Shown here one piece after another: positions 46,228-60,640 of a stretch of 64,000 nucleotides of DNA. The first letter of the stretch is position 1. Every line of letters starts with the position of its first letter. The position numbers and the translations under genes were made by a program. The notes beneath the pieces were generated by a model. It was not told where the DNA came from and searched no databases. It saw only the letters and a program-made list of their open reading frames with translations. Location: positions 908,501-972,500 of the forward strand of contig JAJFZO010000896.1 in the NCBI GenBank assembly GCA_021397835.1. The letters are read 5' to 3'. Source of the DNA: Moringa oleifera (taxonomy: Eukaryota; Streptophyta; Magnoliopsida; Brassicales; Moringaceae).

Positions 46228-49200
46228 TTCTTAATTCTCGTCGAATGTGACACATTCCAGATACTGAGCTTTCTTCATCCAATCTAGCTAACTTCATGGA
46301 CCATGCCTTATTTGAAAACCTATCCTTAATCTCACTCTTACCATCACATCATCTTAATTTCATCCGTTTCTTTTATATTTTTAACTTCATTTTCTTGATG
46401 TGAAGATCTTGATGAAATGACACCTAAATAAAGGTTGGAAATGATCTGATTTATGGAAAATGTTGCATCATCTCAATTGCAACCTCAACAAACTTCTTCC
46501 CCTGCTCACGCCACATCCTTAGCCCTTGCACTAAGATTAACGTTACACACTCGATCCTAGAGTCTGACAATCCACAAATAGGGTAGTTAATATTGATCCC
46601 TAGACCAAGAAAAGATTTATCGATGTGATAACAAGTCTTTATCCAATCATAGCAAGGCTATCATAAGCCTCTGTCCCACAATGTTATGAACAAGGGCTCC
46701 ATCGACACTCTAAGTGATTTGATCCTGCAATTTGACCCTTATAATGCTCTAAATCAGTACTACCCCAATATGAACAAAAGAAAACCAATTGCAGTTAGTT
46801 AGTTATGAATTCTTTCAAAAAATCTAAAAGGTCATACTCCTAAGAGATCAAGAACAGCTCTGAGGGCTTAAGAAAATTAGGGCATCATGATCAATGAACT
46901 CATATCAGGGAAGCAATTCTTGAAACATGAAACAAGATTCAATTGGAAAATGCAAAATAATAATAATTATTATTAAAAAAATAAATAATATTAAGAGAAA
47001 GTTATCTGGCCATCAAGATACTTAACGACCTTAATTGTTCTTAATCCTCTTTGGACGTTGCATATTGCTGATACTGAGCTTTCTTTATCCATGATAGCTA
47101 ACTTCATTGACCATGCCTCATTTGAAATCTTGCCCCGATCTCACTCTTACCATCACATAATTTTCATTTCATTCGATTTTATATTTTTAAATGTGTTACT
47201 AATTTAACTACATTTTTCCTGATGTAAAGAATCTTAAGGAAATGACGCCCAATGAAAGGTTGGAAATGGTTCAATCTATGGCAAATGTTGCATCATCTAG
47301 ATTGCAGCATCAACAAACTTCGTCCCTTAGGCATGCCACATCCTTAGCCCTTGTAACCAGATTAAGATTGGTTACACGATCATAAAATGTGACTATTCTT
47401 GGATGAGGTAGTCGATCTTGATCCCTAAACAAAGAAAACGTTTATCAATGTGATACCAAGTCTTTATCCAAAGATAGTAAGGCTATCATAAGCGCTTATT
47501 CCACAATGTTATGAACAAGGGAACCATTGACACTCTAAGTGATTTCATCTCGTAACTCGAGCCTTATGATGCTGTAGATGAGTACTACCCCAATATGAGC
47601 AAAATAAATATTGATAGCAGTCACTTAGCTACAATTTCTTATGAAAATTCTTGAAAGTAACACTCCTGAGAGATCAAGAACGACTCTTAGGGCTGAAAAA
47701 AATTAGGGCATAATGATCCAATTAACTCATATAAAGGAAGCATTTCTTGAAACAGGCAACAAGATTTCATTGAAAAACATAAAAAATAATAATAACTATT
47801 ATTAAAAAATAAATAAATAATTTTAAGAAAAAGTTATCTTGCCATAAAGATACTTAAGGACCTTAATTATTCTTAATCCTTTCTAGATGTCGCACATTCT
47901 CTATGCTGAGCTTTCTTCATGTAAGCTAGCTAACTTCGTCGACCATGCCCCATTTGAAAACTTGCCCTCGATCTCACTCTTACCATCATATCATGTTCAT
48001 TTCATTCGTTTTTATATTTTTAACTATGATACTAATTGAACTTCATTTTTTTTATGTAAAGATCTTGGCAAAATGATACCCAATTGAAGGTTTGAAATGG
48101 TTCGATTTGTGGCAATTGTTGCATCATGTCAATTACAACCTCAACAAACTTCTTCTCCTGCTCATGCCAGATCCTTAGCCCTTGCAACAAGATTGAGATT
48201 CACTACTCGATCCTAGAGTCTGACAATTCTTAGATGAGGGAGTCGATCTTGATCCCTAGAGTAGGAAAACATTTATCAATGCGATACCAAGTCTTTATCC
48301 AAGAATGGTAAGGCTACCATAAGCCTCTATACGACAATGTTATGAACAAGGGCTCCATCGGCAATCTTAGTGACTTGATCCCATAACTTGAGCCTTATAA
48401 TATTCTAGATCAGTAATACCCCGACATGAACAAAAACAAATTGATAGTAGTTCGTTAGCCATGATTTCTTATGAAAAATCTTCAAAGTAATACTCTTAAG
48501 AGATCGAGAACGACTCTAAGAGCTGATGAAAATTAGGGCAAAATGATCCAAGCAACTCATATAAAGAAAGCATTTTTTAAAATAAGAAATAACATTTAAT
48601 TGGAAAACATAAAAAATCATAATCATTATTATTAATAAATAAATAAATAATTTTAAGAAAAAGTTATCTTGCCATAAAGATACTAAAGGACCTTAATAAT
48701 TCTTTATCCTCTTTGAATGTCACACATTCCTGATGTCGAGCTTTCTTCATGCAAGCTAGCTAACTTCACCGACCATGCCCCATTTGAAAACTTATCCTTG
48801 ATCTCACTTTTGTAATTAGATCATTTTCTTTTCATTCGTTTTTGTATTTTTAACTGTGATACTAATTTAACTTCATTTTTCTTGATGTGAAGATCTCGAC
48901 AAAATGAGACCCAATTAAAGGTTGAAAGTGGTCCGATGAGTGGCAAATATTGCATCATAAAAAATGCAGCCTCAATGAACTTCTTCCTTTACTCCTGCCA
49001 TATCCTTAGCCCTTGCTACAAGATTGAGATTGGCTACTCGACCTTGATGTCTAATTATCTACGGATGAGGTAATCGATCATGATCCCTAGACCAAGAAAA
49101 GGTTTATCGATGCGATACTAAGTCTTTGTCTAAGTATGCCAAGGCCATCATGAGCGTATATTCGACAATGTTATGAGCAAGGGCTCGATCAACACTCTTA

Positions 49201-52200
49201 TTGATTTAATCTCGTAACTTGAGACTTATAATGCTTTAAATCTATATCACCCTAATATGAAAAAAAAAAAAAACTAATTGTAGTCAGTTAGTCACGAATT
49301 CTTTCAAAAAAATCTATGAAATCATACTCCTAAGAGATCGACAATGAATTTCACGGCTTAAGAAAATTGGGGCATCATGATCCAATGAACACAGATCAAG
49401 CAAGCATTTCTTCAAAAAGGAAACAAGATTCTATTGAAAAACGTAAAATAATAATTATAATTATAATTAAAAAGAAATAATATTAAGAAAAAGTTATCCT
49501 GCCATCAAGACACTTAAGTACCTTAATCGTTCTTAATCCTTTTTAGATGTTGCATATTCCTGATGTTGAGCTTTCTTCATGCAAGCTAGCTAACTTCATC
49601 GACCATGCCCTATTTGAAAACTTATCCTCGATCTCACTCTTACCACCAGATCATTTTCTTTTCATTCGTTTTTATATTTTTAACTATGATACTAACTGAA
49701 CTTCAGTTTTCTTAATGTGAAGATCTTGACAAAATGACACCCAATTGGGGGCTGGAAATGGCCCAATCTATGGCAAATGTTGCACCATCTGTATTGCATC
49801 CTTAACAAACTTCTTCCCCTACTCATGCCACATTCTTAACCCTTGTAACAAGATTGAGATTGGCTACTCGATCATAAAGTCTAACTATTCTTGGATGAGG
49901 GAGTCGATCTTGATCCTTAGACCAAGAAAAGATTTATTGTTGTGATACCAAGTCTTTATCCAAGTATTGGCAAAGCTATCATAAGCCTCTATTTGACAAT
50001 GCTATGAACAAGGGCTCCATCAACATTCTTACTGCCTGTAACTCGAGCCTTGTAATGCTTTAGATGAGTAGTACCCCGATATGAACAAAGAAAAAAATAA
50101 ATTGCACTCAGTTAGTCACGAATTCTTTCAAAAAATCTACAAAGTCAAACTCCTAAGAGATCAACAACAACTTTCACAGCTTAAGAAAAAGTTATCTTCC
50201 CATAAAGATACTTAAGGACCTTAATTATTCTTAATCCTTTTTGGATGTCGCACATTCTCGATGCTAAGCTTTCTTGATGCAAGCTAGCTTACTTCATCGA
50301 CCATGCCCCATTCAAAAACTTATCCTTGATCTAACTCTTGCCACCAGATCATTTTCTTTTCATTCGTTTTTATATTTCTAACTATGATACTAATTCAACT
50401 TCATTTTTCTTAATGTGAAGATCTCGACAAAATGACACCCAATTGAAGGTTGAAAATGGTCCGATAAGTGGCAAATGTTGCGTCATCTTGAATGCATCCT
50501 TAATATCTTCTCTTGCTTATGCCATATCCTTAGCCTTTACTACAAGATTGAGATTGGCTACTCGATCTTAGTGTCTGACTATCTACGGATGAGGTAGTCG
50601 ATCATGATCCTTAGACCAAGAAAAGGTTCATCGATGCGATACCAAGTCTTTGTCTAAGCATGGCAAGGCTAGCTTACTTCATCTATTTGACAATGTTATG
50701 AACAAGGGCTCGATCAACACTTTTACTGATTTGATCCCGTAACTCGAGACATACAATGCTCCAGATTAGTACAACCTTGATATGAAAAAAAAAAGTAATT
50801 GTAGTCAATTAGTGGCGAATTGTTTCAAAAAATCTACAAAGTCATACTCCTAAGAGATTGACAATGACTTTCACGGCTTAAGAAAAATGGGGCATCATGA
50901 TCCAATGAACACATATCAAGCAAGCATTTCATCAAAAAGGAAACAAGATTTAATTAAAAAACGTAGAATAATAATTATTATTATTAAAAAATAAATAATA
51001 TTACGATAAATTCATCGTGCCATCAAGACACTTAAGGACCTTCATTGTTCTCAATCCTCTTTGGATGTTGCACATTCCTGATGCTGAGCTTTCTTCATCC
51101 AAGCTAGCTAACTTGATCGGCCTTACCCCATTTGAAAACTTGTTCTCGATCTCACTCTTACCATCACATCATTTTCATTTCATTCATTCTTATATTTTTA
51201 ACTCTGATGCTAATTTGACTTCATTTTTCTTGGTACGAAGATCTTGACGAAATGACACCCAATTGAGGGTTGGAAATGGTCTAATCTATGGCAAATGTTG
51301 CACCATCTGTATTGTAGCCTTAACAAACTTCTTCCCCTGCTCATGCCATATCCTTAGCACTTCTAACAAGATTGAGATTGGCTACTCGATCATAAAGTCT
51401 TACTATTCATTGATGAGGGAGTCGATCTTGTTCCCTATACCAAGAAAAGATTTATAGATGTGATACCAAATCTTTATCCAAGTATTGGTAAAGCTATCAT
51501 AAGCCTCTATTTGACAATGTTATGAACAAGGGCTCCATCAACACTCTTAATGATTTGATCCTGTAACTCGAGCCTTATAATGCTTTGGATGAGTAGTACC
51601 CCAATATGAACAAAAAACAAAAAAACAAATTGCACTCAGTTAGTCATGAATTCTTTCAAACAATCTACAAATTCAAACTCCTAAGAGATCAACAACAACT
51701 TTCATGGCTTAAGAAAAAGTTATCTTGCCATAAAGATACTTAAGGACCTTCATTATTCTTAATCCTTTTTGGATGTCTCACATTCCCGATGCTAAGCTTT
51801 CTTCATGCAAGCTAGCTAACTTCATCGACCATGTCCCATTCGAAAACTTATCCTCGATCTCATTCTTGCCACTAGATCATTTTCTTTTCATTTGTTTTTA
51901 TATTTTTAACTGTGATACTAATTCAACTTCATTTTTCTTAATGTGAAGATCTCGACAAAATGGCACCAATTAAAGGTTGAAAATGGTCCGATAAGTGGCA
52001 AATGTTGCATCATCTAGAATGCAGCCTCAACAAACTTCCTCTCTTGCTCACGCTACATCCTTAGCCCTTACTATAAGATTAAGATTGGCTACTCAATCTT
52101 AGTGTCTGACTATCTACGGATGAGGTGGTCGATCATGATCCCTAGACCAAGAAAAGGTTTATTGATGTGATGCCAAGTCTTTGTTTAAGCATGGCAAGGC

Positions 52201-55200
52201 TATCATGAGTGTCTATTCGATAATGTTATAAACAAGGGCTCGATCAACACTCTTACTGATTTGATCCCGTAACTCGAGCCTTATAATGCTTTAGATCTAT
52301 ACTACCCTAATATGAACCAAAAAAAAAAAAAAACTAATTGCAGTCAGTTAGTCACGAATTCTTTCAAAAAATCTACGAAATCATACTCCTAAGAGATCGA
52401 CAATGACCCTCACGGCTTAAGAAAATTGAGGCATCATGATCCAATGAACACAGATCAAGCAAGCATTTCTTCAAAAAGCAAGCAAGATTCAATTGGAAAA
52501 CGTAAAATAATAATAATTATTATTAAAAATAAATAATATTAAGAAAAAGTTATCCTGCCATCAAGATACTTAAGGACCTTAATCGTTCTTAATCCTCTTT
52601 GGATGTTGCATATTCCTGATGCTGAGCTTTCTTCACCTAAGCTAGCTAACTTCATCAACCATGCCCCATTTGAAAACTTGTCCTTGATCTCACTCTTTCC
52701 ATCATATCATTATCTTTTCATTCCTTTTTATATTTTTAAGTGTGATACTAATTTAACTTCAATTTTTTGGATTTAAAGATCTTAATGAAATAACACCCAA
52801 ATGGAGGTTAGAAATGGTCTGACCAGTGACAAATGTTGCATTATCTGAAATACAACCTCAACAGACCTCTTCCTGTACTCATGCCACGTCCTTAGCCCTT
52901 GTAACAAGATTGAGATTTGCTACTTGATCTTAGTGTCTGACTGTCTACGGATGAGGCAATCAATCATGATCCCTAGACAAAAAAAAGATTAACCCATGTT
53001 TGTACTAAGTCTTTGTTTAAGCATGGCAAGACTATCGTGAACGTTTATTCGACAATGATATGAATAAGGGCTCGGTCGACACTCTTAATGATTTGACCCA
53101 GTAACTCGGGCCTCATAATGCTCTAAATTAGTACTACCTCAATATGAACAAAAAAAAGTAATTATAGTCAGTTAGTGACGAATTGCTTCAAGGACCTTAT
53201 TTATTCTTAAGCCTCTTTGGATGTCGAACATTCCCAATGCTGAGCTTTCTTCATGCACGCAAGCTAACTTCATTGACCATGCCCCGTTCGAAAACTTGTC
53301 CTCGATCTCATTCCTATGATCACATCATTCTTATTTCATTTGTTGTTTTATTTTTAACTATGATACTAATTTAAGTTCATTTTTCTTGATGTTAAGATCT
53401 TGGCGAAATGGCACCCAATTAAAGGTTGGAAATGGTCTGATCTTTGGCAAATATTGCATCATCTTGAATGCAGCCTCAACAATCTTCTTCCCCTACTCAT
53501 GCCATATCCTTAGCCCTTGCAACAAGATTGAGATTGGTTACTGGATCCTAGAGTCTGACTGTCTATGGATGTGGTAGTCGATCTCGATCCTTGTACCAAG
53601 AAAAGATTTATCGATGTAATACCAATTCTTCATCCAGGCATGGTAAGGCTCTGGTAAGCCTCTATTCAAAAATGTTATGAACAAGGGTTCCATTGACAGT
53701 CTTAGTGATTTTATCCTATAACTCGAGCTTTATAATGCTCTAGATCAGTGCACTTAAAGAAAAAAAATGATATCAATCACTTGGTCATAAATCCTTATGA
53801 AAAATCTCTGAAGTAATACTCTTAAGAGATCGAGAATGACTTTTAGAGACTGAGAAAATTGGGGCATCATGATCTAATCAACTCATATTAAGAAAGCATT
53901 TCCTAAAACGGGAAACAAGATTCAATTGGAAAACATTAAAAAATAATTTTTATTATTATTAAAAAGTAAATAAATAATTTTAAGAAAAAGTTATCTTTCC
54001 ATCAAGATACTTAAAGACCTTAATTATTCTTAATCCTCTTTGGAGGTGCACATTCCAGATGCTAAGCTTTCTTTATCCACACTAGCTAACTTCGTCGACC
54101 ATGCCTTGTTTGAAAACTTGTCCTTGATCTCACTTTTACCATCATATCATTTTCATTTCATTGATTTTTATATTTTTATCTGTGATACTAATTTAACTTG
54201 ACAAAATGACACTTAATTAATGGCTAGAAATGGTCCGATCTGTGGCAAATGTTGCATAATTTGGATTGCAGCCTCAACAAACTTTTTTCCCTTGCTCATG
54301 CCACATCCTTAGCCCTTTCCACAAGATTGAGGTTAGTACTCGATCCTAGAGTCTGACTATTTATGGATGAGGTAGTTGATCTTGATCCCTATACTAAGAA
54401 AAGATTTATCGATGTGATACCAAGTCTTTATCCAAGCATGCCAAGGTTATCTTAAGCCTCTACTCGGTGATGTTATGAAGAAGGGCTCCATCGGCACTCT
54501 TAATGATTTGATCCCATAACTCGAGCCTTATAATGTTCTACATCAGTATTATTGCGATATGAACAAAAAAAAAAAAAAAAACTGATAGTAGTTACTTATC
54601 ACGAATTCTTACAAAAAATCTACAAAGTAATACTCGTAAGAGATCGAGAATGACTCTTAGGGCTTAAGAAAATTAGCGCATCATGATCCAATGAACTTAT
54701 ATCAAGGAAGCGTTTCTTAAAACAAGAAACAAGATTCAATTACAAAACGTAAAAAATAATTATTATTTACTAAAAAAATAAATAATTTTAAGAAAAAGTT
54801 ATCTTGCCATAAAGATACTTAAGGACCATAATGATTCTTAATCATCTTTAGGTGTCCCACATTCCCAATGCCAAGCTTTCTTCTTGTAAGCAAGCTAACT
54901 TCATTAACCATGCCCCACTTGAAAACTTATCTCGATCTCACTCTTACCATCATAGCATTTTCTTTTCATTCCTTTTTATATTTTTAACTGTGATACTAAT
55001 TTAACTTCATTTTTTTGAATGTGAATATCTTGACGAAATGACACCCAAATGAAGGTTGGAAATGGTCTAATCTATGGCAAATGTTGCATCATTTGGAATC
55101 CAGCTCAATAAACTTCTTCCTTCCTCATGCCACATCTTTAGCCCTTGCAACAAGATTGAGATTGGCTACTTGATCTAGAGTCTGACTACTTATGGATGAG

Positions 55201-55718
55201 GTAGTCGATCTTGATCCCTAAACCAAGAAAAGATTTATCGATGTGACACCAAATCGTTATCCAAGCATGGTAAGGCTATTATAAGCCTCTATTCGACAAT
55301 GTTATGATAGGGGCTCAATCGACATTCTTGGTGATTTGATCCCATAACCCGAGCCTTATAATGCTTTAGATCAATACTACCCCGATATGAAAAAAGAAAT
55401 AATTATAGTCAGTTAGTCATGAATTCTTTCGAAAAATGTATAAAGTAATACTTCTAATAGATCGAGGATGACTCTTAGGGCTTAAGACCTTAATTTTTCT
55501 TAATGCTATTTGGATGTTGGACACTCCTGATGCTGAGCTTTCATCACCCAAGCTAGCTAACTTCATTGACCATGCCCCATTTGAAAACTTGTCCTCGATC
55601 TTACTCTTACCATCACATCATTTTCATTTCATTCATTTTTATAGTTTTAACTGTGACACTAATTTAACTTCATTTTTCTTTATGTGAAGATCATGACGAA
55701 ATGACACCCAATTGAAAG
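46228..55718 (-). repeat. 0.83-kb satellite array, 13 units, derived in part from an REF-gene exon end
   Basis: Head-to-tail units marked by GATGCTGAGCTTTCTTCAT at about 46257, 47071, 47903, 48733, 49562, 50261, 51081, 51789, 52619, 53237, 54059, 54867 and 55530. Most spacings are 808-832 bp; short ones are 699, 708, 618 and 663 bp. Each full unit includes TACTTAAGGACCTTAAT, which on the minus strand continues the frame KVLKYLDGKI, homologous to the end of the REF-family exon at 27579. No unit keeps a usable ORF. The last unit stops at CACCCAATTGAAA (55718) where the backbone array resumes. Confidence 0.9.
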
Positions 55719-58700
55719 GAGAAAATTTATTTCTTTAGAAATTCTTAAAATATGAAATTAAAGTGGCCCTCAATTTTTGGAATTGTATGCAGTGTTACCT
55801 AAACTTGCTTCCAAAATAATGCAAAGTTTACAACATGCCAAGGAATAACGGTTCGAAGCAATACATAAGGGCAAAGTGTAAACCATATGGCATTATCATA
55901 AAAAAGAATGAAAATTTGAAATGGGTATTCCAACAAAGGAGCTTGGATGAAATTAGATATGAGTATGGGACATTGCAGTCTTATGATTGCATAAGAACAA
56001 TCTTGATTGTGAAAGAACGAATGAGAAAAAATATACAAACGCTGGAAAACCCCCATCATGGCCTGTTTTTTGGGATAGAATTAAGTAGTTGGAAATCTTT
56101 GGAGCTTTTTCAAAAAGGCATTTCAAGGGATCCAATGGCTCAAGAAACATGAAGAATAGTTGGAAATGAGTATGAAATACTAACAATGCTTCAATGAGAT
56201 CAATTGTGTTTGAAAAATGAAAAACATGTTTGAAGGAATAGCATAGCATATATTGTGTCTAGATGCTTTCTATTTCTAAGGTAACTTTCAAGAACGGAAA
56301 ATGCTTTTAAAGAATGAAAATAGGAAATTAAAATGGCTGAACTTAACGTTACTCAAAAGAAAATAGGTTTGAACAAAAAGTATAGTTTGAAATAAGTGTG
56401 AAATACTGAGTGCTTTAATGAGATCAATCGTATTTCAAAAATTAGTTTATTTTAAAATCCCTAAAAAATTAAAATTATAGTCACCACTAAGTTTTTAAAC
56501 TTCATGTATCGAACCCTAATTTTGATTCCAAAATGATGCAAAGTCTATAAGAAGTCACTGAAGAACAGTTTGAGCAGACATACAAAAAGCATAACATATA
56601 TCATATGGCATTACAGTAAAAGAGAACGAGAATTGAAAATGGCTATTTTGTCATAAAGGAACTACATTGTCATGACCAACACGGCTCTTCTGGTGCGGTT
56701 TTATGATAAATCCAAAAGTAGTTGCGAAGAAATGAATGATGAATCTTGTAAAGGGTGATGTTAAGAACATTTTAGGACCAATTGGGGGTTTAAAACATCA
56801 TAGGATTAAAAGAAATGAAAGTACAAAGTAAACTTCATAATCTTTACATCGGTAGGAGAATTAAAAATTATGATTAAAGTAGGCTATTCTAAGGTAGTTT
56901 CTGAAAGATCCTTGACGAGGTTAGAAGACATAAGAAATGATTATGGCAAATTGCAGTCATGATTAAGAGATGATTAAAGGGAAAAAATACATTGATGCTA
57001 GAAGATCTTTTCATGGGATCTTTGGTGGGCCATGAAAAGCATTCAAAAAGGGAATTTGAGGGATCTGATGGCTCAAAAAGCATGAAGAATAGTTGCAAAT
57101 GAGTACCAAATATTAGGGGTGCTTCGTGGGCTCTTCTTATGTTTGAATGTGATATTTTTTTGATGTAACTTTCAAGAAAGAAAAAATGCTTTTGAAGGAT
57201 GAAAAGAAGAAGTTAAAAAGGGCCAAAATTGAGTTCCTACAAAAAAAGATCACTTAAAGATCCAAAATTTACAAGTCAAAGGATGTTAATTGGTGATTGA
57301 AAGAGATAGTTATTGGTAAAATACAAAGTGGTGTCAAAACTGGCCAAAACAACTCAAATAAATACGTTTTTGTTTCACTTAATGCTTACACTTGTGTTTT
57401 ATCACAATTATTGCAATAAACAACATAAAAAAACACACAAAAACATCATGAAGGTTCACAAAATTCAAAAACCACTAGATAACTTCATTATACATAGCTG
57501 AATTGGTGGGTACAAGCCAAAGGTTCAAGCTTAAGGGTCCAAGTCAAAGGTTTAGGGTTTAGGGATAAGTCTATAATGTCTAAACTTAAGGATTGATGGT
57601 TAAAGGTCGAAAGTGTAAGGTCCCGAGTCTAGGTCATGTGTCTTGACTGGTAGGTTTAGGGTCTAAAGTCAATAAATTTAAATTTAAATTGTAGGGTTAT
57701 AGGTTTGGGGTTCAAGGTTAAGGATGCAAATTTTCAAATTCATAGTTTATGGTCTAGGGTTCAAGGTTCAAGTTGAGGGTTAAGCGACTACGGTGGTCTA
57801 ATGCATCATACCCGGGGTTTCACTAAGGAAAACCCTCTGTGTAAAAAAGGATGAAATTCATTTCTTTAGAAATCTTAAAAAAAATAAAATTAGAATAACC
57901 ACCCACTTTGTTAAAGAGTATACACCGATACCTAATTTTACTTCTCAAATAATGAAAGGTATACAAGATGTCAAAAAAGAACGGCTAGAGGCATTGCACT
58001 AATAGCAAAGTATAAACTGTATAAGATTACAATAAAAGAGAATGAGAATTTAAAATGGCTATTCCATCATAAATTAACTAGATTCTCAGGACTAACAGGG
58101 CTGTTCTAGGGAAGTTTTGACAAAAATCCAAAAGGTAATGTGAAGAAATGAATGATGAATCTTGTAGAGGATAATCTCATGAATATTTTTGGAACATTTC
58201 GAGGTTGAAAACATGATCAAATGAAAAGAGATGAAAGTAGAAAGTGATTATTATGAGCTAATCCTTGGAAGGAGAATTGAAAATCATCGTAAAAGAGGGC
58301 TCTTTTATGGTAGTTTCGAAAAGATACTTGAGGAGGTTAGACAAAATGAGAGATAAGTGTGGGAGATTACAGTCTTTGATTACAAAGGAATAATCTTGAA
58401 GGTAAAAGAATGAAAGAGAAAAATACTGTAATGCTAAAGGAATAATCTTTCTTGGGTTAGAACTCAATACTTGGAATTATTTAAAGCTTTTCAAATAAGG
58501 CAACTGGAGAGATCTGATGGCTCAAGCAACATCGAGAATCGTTAAAAATGAGTATAAAATACTAATTGTGCTTCCATTAGATCAATTATACTTGAATTTT
58601 TTTTTAAGCAACAATATATGGTATCTTGGGTTTGATGCACACTCTTTCTTGAGTAACTTCTAAGAAATAAAAATGCTTTCAAAAGATGAAATGTGGAAAT

Positions 58701-60400
58701 TAAAATGACTAAAATTAAGTCATCCCAAAAGAAAATAGGTTTGAAGGAAGAGCATAGTTGAAATTAGTATGAAATACTTAGGGTGCATTAATAAAACCAA
58801 TTATATTTTAAAAGAAGAATAAAAAGATTTTAAGGAAGAGCATAGGGTAGTTATGTGTTGACATAAGCTCTTCTTGGAGTAACTTTCAAGGAGAAAAAAT
58901 CCATTTAAAGGACTAAAAACTTGAAATTGAAATCGCTAAATTTAAGTTCTCACAAAAGAAAAACACTTGAAGATTTAGATTTTTCAAGTTAAATAATGCC
59001 AATTAGAGATTTGAAAGAGATAGTTAATGACAAAATACAAAGTGGTGTCAAAGTTGGCAAAAACTACTCAAATAGATCTATTTTTTCCCTTAATGCTTCC
59101 ACTTGTCTATCTTCACCCAATCTTGCAACAATGAACATAGAAAAATACCAAAAAGCATCAAGGAAGCTTTTAAAATTCAAAAAATAGTATACAGATGCAT
59201 TATAAATGGTTGAGTTATCAAATGGGCTCTAACTTTATGATGAAAGGCATAAGGTTGAAGGTCTAAGGTCAAGGTTTAAATGTCCAAGGCCCTAGGTCTA
59301 GGGTGCAAGTTACGGGTCCAAGTCAAAGGTTTAGGGTTAAGGGTTAAGGTTACAGAGTACAAGATAAAGGACCAGTTAAAATTCATGAGCCAAAGGTCTA
59401 TGGTCTCAAGTCCAAGGTATAGGGTCCTGATTCCAAGGTACATGGTCTTGAGTCAAAGGTCTAGGATCCTAAGTCAAAGGCCTAGGGTCTAAGGTTACAA
59501 AACTAAAATCTAAAGTTTAAGGTTGTAGTTAGGGATGCAAGTTTTCAAGTTCAAGCTTTTTTACGGCTCAAGGTTCAAGTTTAGGGTTGAGGGACTATAG
59601 TGGTCTAAGGAGTCATTATTGAGGTTTCACTATGAAAAATCATTAATGGGAAAAGGAAGAACATTTCTTCATTTGGAAATCCTTAAAAATTGATATCATA
59701 GTTGACAACAATTTCTTAAATTTGCTGAGCACTCAAAATTATTAAGATCTTTTTTGAAAAAGACAATTCCAGGGATCTGATGGCTCAAAAAATATGTAGA
59801 ATAGCTGGAAATGAGTATGAAATACTAAGAGTGCTTCAATGTGATCAATTGTGTCTGAAAAAGAAACAGGGTTTCAAAGAATAGTATAAGGTATCTTGTG
59901 TTTCAATACGAGATCTTTTTGGAGTAGCTTTCAAGAAGGATAAATGCTTTCAAAAGATGAAAAGAAGAAATTAAAAAGGTTAAAATTAAGTTTTCACGGA
60001 AGAAAATCACTTGCAGATCTAGATTTGACAAGTTGAATGATGTCAATTAGAGTTCAACAAAGAGTGTTATTGGGAAAATATAAAGTGGCATCAAAGTTGG
60101 TTCAAATTGCTCAAATAGATCTGTTTTTTCACTTAATGCTTTTACTTGTGCTTCATTGTCCAATCTTGTAATGAATGACATAAAAAAACATAGTAAATCA
60201 TCCAGCAAAGCTCTCAAAATTCAAAAAATAATATATAACTACACTATAAATAGCTGAGTTATTAGTAGTGTTCTAGGTCTATGATGAAAGGTTTCGGATC
60301 GAAGGACTAAGGTCTAGGGTTGAGGGTGTATAGTCCAAGGTCTATGGTTAAGGTTAAAGGTCCAAGTCAAAAGTTTAGAGTTCAGGGTTAAGGTTGTAAG
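55719..60400 (+). repeat. Backbone tandem array, block 6 (units 13-16)
   Basis: Unit 13 (55719-~56450) is the short form like unit 1. Unit 14 (~56450-57840) has TATACATAG (~57490) like unit 2. Unit 15 (~57850-59640; TATA-like 59201) matches units 3 and 7. Unit 16 (~59655-60400; TATA 60245) has the same internal deletion as units 4 and 8. The order repeats block 512-23170 without CACTA #1 and #2, giving direct empty-site controls. CACTA #4 interrupts the telomere-like tract of unit 16. Confidence 0.85.
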
Positions 60401-60640
60401 CACTGCTACAAAAATTGTAATAAGTGATAATAATTTAATGACGATTATTCAAAGAATTGTCATTGAAAGATTTATTAACACTTTTAATGACAGTTATTTC
60501 AAAACTGTCATTAAAAATGAGTTATTTAACATCAATTAACTATAAACTGACTTAAAAATTATCCTTTCACGTCACTTAAACAAAAACTGACATCAAAACG
60601 CCATCTCAACAGCCTTTAATGCCAATTCTAATTAAAAAAG
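60401..60640 (+). repeat. CACTA #4 left TIR and subterminal motifs
   Basis: TTTAATGACGATTATTC.AAAGAATTGTCATTGAAA, TTTTAATGACAGTTATTTC.AAAACTGTCATTAAAA and a TTTCACGTCACTT…ACTGACATCAAAA variant. The block ends in a half motif CCTTTAATGCCAATTCTAATT at ~60613-60633. Confidence 0.85.

Noticed and set aside
49745..51457. Similar 64-66-codon ORFs at 49745 and 51263 as a small gene family
   Set aside because: They are homologous parts of satellite units. Frames are broken in the other units and there is no family match.
46228..55718. CRISPR array or rDNA-type array
   Set aside because: The units are 0.6-0.83 kb with no short repeat-spacer structure and no rRNA sequence. It is a plant satellite.
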